Positions 60,025 to 64,000 of a stretch of 64,000 nucleotides of DNA are shown one piece after another (the stretch's first letter is position 1; each line of letters begins with the position of its first letter). Both the position numbers and the translations under genes were made by a program. The notes under the pieces were generated by a model. That model ran no database searches and was not told the DNA's origin. It was given only the letters and a program-made list of their open reading frames with translations. Source of the DNA: Bacillus sp. FJAT-27445 (lineage in GTDB: Bacteria; Bacillota; Bacilli; Bacillales; Cytobacillaceae); assembly GCF_001510665.1 (NCBI RefSeq), contig NZ_LMTI01000007.1:204197-268196 (forward strand). Reading direction: 5' to 3'.

Positions 60025-60687
60025 ATGAACGAAAAAACAAACAATGTGAATGCTCCAACGGAAAGGCTTACTGCCTTTGAACAATGGACGAAGAAAGCGG
60101 TATGGCCAGCTTACCTCGGTTGCGTTTGGGCAGTCATGTATGCCGTTTTCGTCCGATTTTATCAAGCTGCGGGCGGAACTTTAGGTCTTCCGGGGCAGTT
60201 CGAGAATCCTAAAGCGGTGCAAATGGGAAGTTACGTTGCCGGTCTCCTAATCATGGCCTGCGGGTTCATTTTAATTGCCCTTGTGAAGCCATGGGGAAGA
60301 GTAGTTCCAACTTGGGTGCCATTCATTGGAGGGAAAAACATCCACCCTCTCATCATATTAATCCCTACCCTTTTCTGTACTGGTTATTTAATTGCACATG
60401 GAATCAGCGGGATGATTACAAAAGCCCTTCTTCTGGCAGGTGTTATCACCATTCAGTTCACCGGCTGGATTACACTTGATGTCCACAGCCTGGCGTTATG
60501 GTCTCTTCTGTTTTATGAGCCGTGGTTTTTGATCATGGGCATTTTGTCCGGATTAACAGCTTCCCATTACGCACTTGCATCCAACATTTCGCTTTCCGTA
60601 TTTAGAAGAAGCTTGTCCTTCTATTTAATTTCCCTTTTTCTCTTATCGATATTTTTGGTATTCTATATCATTCATAAGCTCGCTTAA
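60025..60687 (+). CDS. Multi-pass membrane protein (DUF3995-like)
   Basis: A 220-residue membrane protein with about six helices. The N-terminal 20 residues are hydrophilic. The pattern W-P-A-Y-L-G-C-V-W-A-V-M-Y-A, a Leu/Gly-rich loop and P-L-I-I-L-I-P-T-L-F-C-T-G-Y-L-I-A-H-G-I-S-G-M-I resemble DUF3995 proteins, with low certainty. The ATG at 60025 (or the GTG just before) has AAAGGAGG. It follows the dead response regulator by 44 bp and may once have been its target or partner. Confidence 0.7.
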   Translation: MNEKTNNVNAPTERLTAFEQWTKKAVWPAYLGCVWAVMYAVFVRFYQAAGGTLGLPGQFENPKAVQMGSYVAGLLIMACGFILIALVKPWGRVVPTWVPFIGGKNIHPLIILIPTLFCTGYLIAHGISGMITKALLLAGVITIQFTGWITLDVHSLALWSLLFYEPWFLIMGILSGLTASHYALASNISLSVFRRSLSFYLISLFLLSIFLVFYIIHKLA

Positions 60688-60693
60688 ACTGAA

Positions 60694-60765
60694 TCGGTGC
60701 CTGGCAAAGCCCAAATTTGCTGATTAATTTCATTCAACAAAAAGTGGAAAATATCAAGCACCTTT
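60694..60765. repeat. REP-like element (GGTGCCTGGCA family), copy 2
   Basis: GGTGCCTGGCA at the left and AAGCACCT at the right, with TTTCATTCAACAAAAA in between, mirror the element at 58345-58414. Its arms are more degraded. Confidence 0.5.
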
Positions 60766-60813
60766 CTATAAAAATTAGAGAACTCTAATATAATATCGAC
60801 CTGATTCAACAGA

Positions 60814-60846
60814 CAAAAAGAGCTTGCCTGAAAACGGCAAACTCTT
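60814..60846 (-). terminator. Intrinsic terminator after 5'-nucleotidase gene
   Basis: On the minus strand AAGAGTTTGCC pairs with GGCAAGCTCTT (one mismatch), followed by TTTGTC. It lies 15 bp after the stop codon. Confidence 0.8.
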
Positions 60847-60860
60847 CTTTAAAATCTCTA

Positions 60861-62489
60861 TTATTGCGCTGCTGAAATATTGATAATGCGTCCCTCTGCT
60901 TCGTACGCGATTGAAGTTGTGAAACTCCTTACAAAATCAACTGTAGCTTGAAGGTCTTCCGGTCCTTGAACAGGATTTTCTCCGTAGGCACGGAGCTTGT
61001 ACTTGTCAGAGTAATGATCGTACATGTAATTGTTGACTGTCAGTTTGTACGTTACGTTCTGATCAATAGGAGTCCCATCATCCAAGAGTATTTCAGTTAC
61101 TTTGCTGGTTGCACTGTCCCATTTGTAACGGAACCCGCCAATTGAGGCATCTGGGCCGTATGAAGAAATTTGCGCATTCACAATTTCATCCATTTCCGAT
61201 CCCAATACTTCGACTGTAACCAATGTGTTGCCAAATGGCTGGATATTGTACAATTCCTCCCAGGTAATCTCGCCGGCATTGAGTTTTGCACGGATTCCGC
61301 CGCCATTCATCATTGCAAAGTCGCTTCCCGTTGCAGCATTCATTCCGTCCGCAATCAGATTCCCAAGAGCATTGTCGCCAAAATATTTTTTTGTGATATA
61401 TCCGCCTTCCATAAAGTTGGCTGCCTGCCCGATAACCTCATTCAATTTAGGCGCGATAGCAGTTGAGTATTTTTCCAAAATGGCGGAAACCTCAGGATCA
61501 GGAGTGACCCCCTGTTGAATAACATCCACGATTTCTGCTTCTTTTTTAACAATATCCCCTGTCACTGGATCAATTTCAAGATCGATATCAGCAAAGGCCT
61601 TTCCATATTCTCCAGCTTGAACAATCAGCTTATTGTCCACTACAGCATCTACCTTTTGATGATTATGGGCAGCAACAATTAAATCGACCTTATCATTGAT
61701 TTCTGTGGCCAACTCGGCAATATCCCCTGTTGCAGATTCACCGGCCTGGCTTCCAGGAACGTGTGCCAGGACGACAATCGCTTCCGCACCGCGCTTGGCC
61801 AGTTCCGGAACATACTTGTTGATCGCTTCTGCTTCATCTGTAAATTTGATATTTGTGATTCCTTTTGCAACGACCATGTTTGGTGTTTCAGTTGTCGTAA
61901 CGCCGATGAAGCCGATCTTCTGCCCCTTAACATTTTTTATATAGTATGGCGGCAGTACCAGTTCCCCGCTATCCTTATATACTACATTAGCCGCTACCAT
62001 TGGAAAATTGATGCCGTCATAGTTAGCTGTTCCATTCGGATGGTCTCCGCCGTAGGTTAAACGAAGCAGTTCGTCCACACCTTCATCAAACTCGTGGTTT
62101 CCAAGCGTTCCTACATCAAATCCAATGGATTCCATGATTTCAACAGTAGGTTCATCTTGATAGAGAGCTGATACGGGCGGGCTTCCTCCCACCATGTCCC
62201 CGGAATGGACAATTAATGTATTTTCATTGGTTTGTTCACGATCACGAAGATATGTAGCAAGGAAAGCAGCATTTCCATAGGTATTTGGGTCATTATTTAG
62301 CTGTTCGCTTACATTGATTTTGCCGTGAAGGTCGTTTACGCTCAATATTTGTACTTTAACATTCTCTTTCTTCTCAAGACCTTGAGGAATCTTTTGTTCT
62401 TTAGCTGAAACTGAACTACCAATCATCCCAGTCATAAATAAACTAACCGACAAGGAAGCAGCTATTACTTTGTTGCTTAAAATCGCCAT
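60861..62489 (-). CDS. Secreted 5'-nucleotidase / UDP-sugar hydrolase
   Basis: A 542-residue exported metallophosphoesterase. An N-terminal signal peptide ends near V-S-A-K (~29). The catalytic domain has S-V-N-D-L-H-G (residues ~50-56), H-S-G-D-M-V-G-G-S and G-N-H-E-F-D-E-G. The 5'-nucleotidase C-terminal domain has M-N-G-G-G-I-R-A and N-N-Y-M-Y-D-H-Y. It dephosphorylates extracellular nucleotides, releasing nucleosides and phosphate. It is about the standard length (550) for single-unit enzymes; YfkN of B. subtilis is a larger fusion. GGGGG at 8-9 nt precedes the ATG. Confidence 0.92.
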   Translation of the reverse strand: MAILSNKVIAASLSVSLFMTGMIGSSVSAKEQKIPQGLEKKENVKVQILSVNDLHGKINVSEQLNNDPNTYGNAAFLATYLRDREQTNENTLIVHSGDMVGGSPPVSALYQDEPTVEIMESIGFDVGTLGNHEFDEGVDELLRLTYGGDHPNGTANYDGINFPMVAANVVYKDSGELVLPPYYIKNVKGQKIGFIGVTTTETPNMVVAKGITNIKFTDEAEAINKYVPELAKRGAEAIVVLAHVPGSQAGESATGDIAELATEINDKVDLIVAAHNHQKVDAVVDNKLIVQAGEYGKAFADIDLEIDPVTGDIVKKEAEIVDVIQQGVTPDPEVSAILEKYSTAIAPKLNEVIGQAANFMEGGYITKKYFGDNALGNLIADGMNAATGSDFAMMNGGGIRAKLNAGEITWEELYNIQPFGNTLVTVEVLGSEMDEIVNAQISSYGPDASIGGFRYKWDSATSKVTEILLDDGTPIDQNVTYKLTVNNYMYDHYSDKYKLRAYGENPVQGPEDLQATVDFVRSFTTSIAYEAEGRIINISAAQ

Positions 62490-62644
62490 GAATTTTTCCC
62501 CCTTAAAATAATTAATACATTGTGATTATAAGGAGGATTTGTTAAGAGTCTGACAAGAGAATCTTAAGGTTTTGTAAAGCGGATTGTTTTAGCGGAAAAA
62601 TGATTACTTGGTCTCATGCTTAAACTATGCTACTCTAGTTCTTT

Positions 62645-62815
62645 TAGAGTCAACAACCCACGACTAAAGTCACGGGCTTGTAAGGTCTTACGGCCTTTAG
62701 ATTTTACAGTGGACAACAAGACTAGTGTCCTGCCCTTCAAACCACGCTAGAGGTACTGTTTGGGCTCCAAGCAACCCATTTGTATTAGTTAAACCACAAC
62801 TATTTGTGGCAGAAT
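62645..62815 (-). mobile_element. Relic of IS200/IS605-family right end (TnpB C-terminus / omega-RNA-like)
   Basis: The minus strand ends AAGCCC-GTGACTTTAGTC-GTGGG-TTGTTGAC, the hairpin and tail typical of omega-RNA scaffolds at the 3' ends of TnpB elements. Just upstream one frame reads T-N-T-N-G-L-L-G-A-Q-T-V-P-L-A-W-F-E-G and stops at a TAA, like a TnpB C-terminus. It is interrupted at ~62815. No transposase body is present. Confidence 0.45.
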
Positions 62816-62870
62816 TGCTTCTTTACTATAACGTTCTCCATATTGTTTATCTTTTTTGCCACTATTATTT

Positions 62871-62911
62871 TCAAAAAAGAGCAATCCAATTCAGTTAGAA
62901 TCGGATTGCTC
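62871..62911 (-). terminator. Intrinsic terminator after flavodoxin-family gene
   Basis: On the minus strand GAGCAATCC-G-ATTC pairs with GAAT-T-GGATTGCTC around TAACT, followed by TTTTTTG. Confidence 0.9.
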
Positions 62912-62961
62912 ATGTTGCATTTTACTTTGAAGTTTTTTAATCGAAATTTTCAAGCGGCGAC

Positions 62962-63594
62962 TTATTTGCTTTCAATAACATTCCCCTCTGCTGGAATCGG
63001 ATATTCCTTCAGTAACCGGGCAAAATGCAAGAGATTATTGGCGGTAATTTTTGCGTGTTGCATCGTAAAATCGTTCTCCCTGCCATTTGCTTCAATGAAC
63101 GAGGGCCCGGGACCGGCTTCGCCTACCCAATAGGTATCCACATTAGGGGGAATCGTGAATCCGATATGCGACAACGCATAAATCAGATAGCTTGAAACGT
63201 TTTTCGCGCCGTCTTCATTTCCGGTGACAACCGCTCCGCCTACTTTGTTGTAGTAGAGATATTGGCCTTTTTCGTTTGTTAGGCTGCTACCGCCATACAA
63301 TCTTTCAACAACCAGCGTGGCCAAACTGCTCTGTTCGCCAAGCCATATCGGCGATCCAAGTACAAGAATATCCGCCTGCTTCACTTTTTCAAAAATTTCC
63401 GGCCATTGGTCCTTTTCGTTCACAGCCTCATGAGTAATTCCAAAACCAATTGTATAATCAGCCACCCTCAGCACTTCCGTTAAGACACCATTTTCATCAA
63501 AAATTTTAACAATCTCATCAATCAGCGCGCGGGTATTGGATGGCTGTGTACTATCCTTCAAGCTGCAATTCAAAACTAACGCTTTTATGCTCAT
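62962..63594 (-). CDS. Flavodoxin / NADPH-dependent FMN reductase family protein
   Basis: A 210-residue flavodoxin-fold protein. The N-terminal FMN-phosphate loop is N-C-S-L-K-D-S-T-Q-P-S-N-T (residues ~9-21). G-S-P-I-W-L-G-E-Q-S-S near residue 80 and T-G-N-E-D-G-A near 125 complete the flavin site. It fits the multimeric flavodoxin WrbA / NAD(P)H:quinone reductase group. The partner and substrate are unknown. AAGGAGATG at correct spacing precedes the ATG. It is a single gene with its own terminator. Confidence 0.88.
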   Translation of the reverse strand: MSIKALVLNCSLKDSTQPSNTRALIDEIVKIFDENGVLTEVLRVADYTIGFGITHEAVNEKDQWPEIFEKVKQADILVLGSPIWLGEQSSLATLVVERLYGGSSLTNEKGQYLYYNKVGGAVVTGNEDGAKNVSSYLIYALSHIGFTIPPNVDTYWVGEAGPGPSFIEANGRENDFTMQHAKITANNLLHFARLLKEYPIPAEGNVIESK

Positions 63595-63673
63595 TGCTAC
63601 ATCTCCTTAGGTCATTGTACAGTATTCCTTTTCCCTAAGGTTTTTTCAAAAAACTAGAAATCGGACAAAACAA

Positions 63674-64000
63674 CTAGTTCTTATTCAAAATGCCTGCGAC
63701 GAGCTTTTTGTAAACCTTGTCATCTTTCCCTTTACTGAGTTCTTCAATCCACCAAAACGCTTTCCTTGGATGTTTTAATACCTCTTTGGCTTCTCTTGGG
63801 TGTTCTACTACCGGCGCGGAACCACGCAACGACCTTCCAGCTGTCTCTTTTACAAACAGGGTAACGATAATGAGTCCGAAGGCACATATGCCCATCAGAT
63901 AATAGGCCGGCAGCATCTTGTTACCCGTAACCGCAACGAGCCATGCAACGACTAGTGGGGTCGTTCCCCCAAACAGGGAAGTAGATGTATTGTACGTGAT
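63674..64000 (-). CDS. MHS-family MFS transporter, C-terminal part (cut by window)
   Basis: The last 108 codons of a major-facilitator transporter. The frame is open to the window edge. The penultimate helices include the T-S-x-F-G-G-T-T-P-L-V-V motif typical of the metabolite:H+ symporter (MHS; ShiA/ProP/KgtP) group. A final helix and a roughly 55-residue hydrophilic tail ending K-L-V-A-G-I-L-N-K-N follow. The substrate is not determinable; organic acids or betaine are usual in the family. Confidence 0.82.
   Translation of the reverse strand: MTYNTSTSLFGGTTPLVVAWLVAVTGNKMLPAYYLMGICAFGLIIVTLFVKETAGRSLRGSAPVVEHPREAKEVLKHPRKAFWWIEELSKGKDDKVYKKLVAGILNKN

Noticed and set aside
62490-62640. Pho box upstream of the 5'-nucleotidase
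   Set aside because: TTAAGAGTCTGACAAGAG and neighbouring sequence do not give the TTAACA-type repeats at 11-bp spacing expected for PhoP.

Overview
The window looks like a chromosomal segment of a low-GC, aerobic to facultative Gram-positive bacterium of the Bacillaceae (Bacillus/Neobacillus/Mesobacillus-like). The reasons are strong AGGAGG-type ribosome binding sites with frequent TTG/GTG starts, a CcpA cre site, an S-box (SAM-I) riboswitch on a metYX-hom operon, PucR-type purine regulators, DegV, DUF624 and DinB proteins, and numerous U-tailed intrinsic terminators. No rRNA, tRNA, CRISPR array, prophage or intact transposase was seen. The genus is inference.

Layout. (1) 1-11.3 kb is a carbohydrate locus. 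It holds a lipoprotein-anchored sugar ABC importer (permease, permease, binding protein), a GNAT protein, a DUF624 (YesL-like) membrane protein, an FAD-dependent oxidoreductase and a 1284-residue secreted protein (three lectin-like modules, a beta-propeller, a Gly-Lys-Pro tail). Three promoters here share an 11-bp-period direct-repeat operator abutting the -35 box. (2) 11.5-17.6 kb holds assorted genes: DegV, a lipoprotein, a membrane protein, an ATP-pyrophosphatase, a cytosine-type NCS1 permease and an acetoin reductase-like SDR.

(3) 18.4-42.9 kb is a large allantoin-degradation cluster. NCS1 permeases import allantoin. Two allantoinases open the ring, and AllC, AllE and tandem AllD copies take allantoate to oxalurate. 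FdrA/AllF, DUF1116/AllG and DUF2877/AllH (oxamic transcarbamylase) split oxalurate into oxamate and carbamoyl phosphate. Carbamate kinase then makes ATP. Two PucR regulators, a LctP-type permease with a 65-residue membrane partner, an alpha/beta hydrolase and a RidA protein complete the set. This is the ammonia- and ATP-yielding route used when oxygen is limiting.

(4) 43-45.7 kb holds a YczE/YitT-like membrane protein divergent from a LysR regulator, a fragment of a dead SDR gene and a DinB protein. (5) 46.0-51.6 kb is a six-gene DMSO-reductase-type operon: lipoprotein, TorD-like chaperone, Tat-exported molybdoenzyme, 4Fe-4S subunit, membrane anchor and an extra polyferredoxin. This again points to anaerobic respiration. 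(6) 52.3-57.5 kb holds a small unknown protein, a coiled-coil protein and the SAM-riboswitch-controlled metY-metX-hom operon. (7) 57.5-64 kb holds an arylamine N-acetyltransferase, a SEC-C protein, a dead response regulator followed by a membrane protein, a 5'-nucleotidase, a TnpB/omega-RNA-like relic, a flavodoxin and the end of an MHS-family transporter.

Non-coding structure is rich. There is a dispersed ~0.5-kb repeat family (four copies or fragments), REP-like hairpins of at least two families, and a five-unit TTTCGATA array with 21-bp phasing upstream of the molybdoenzyme operon. An apparent terminator sits in the leader of one pucR gene.
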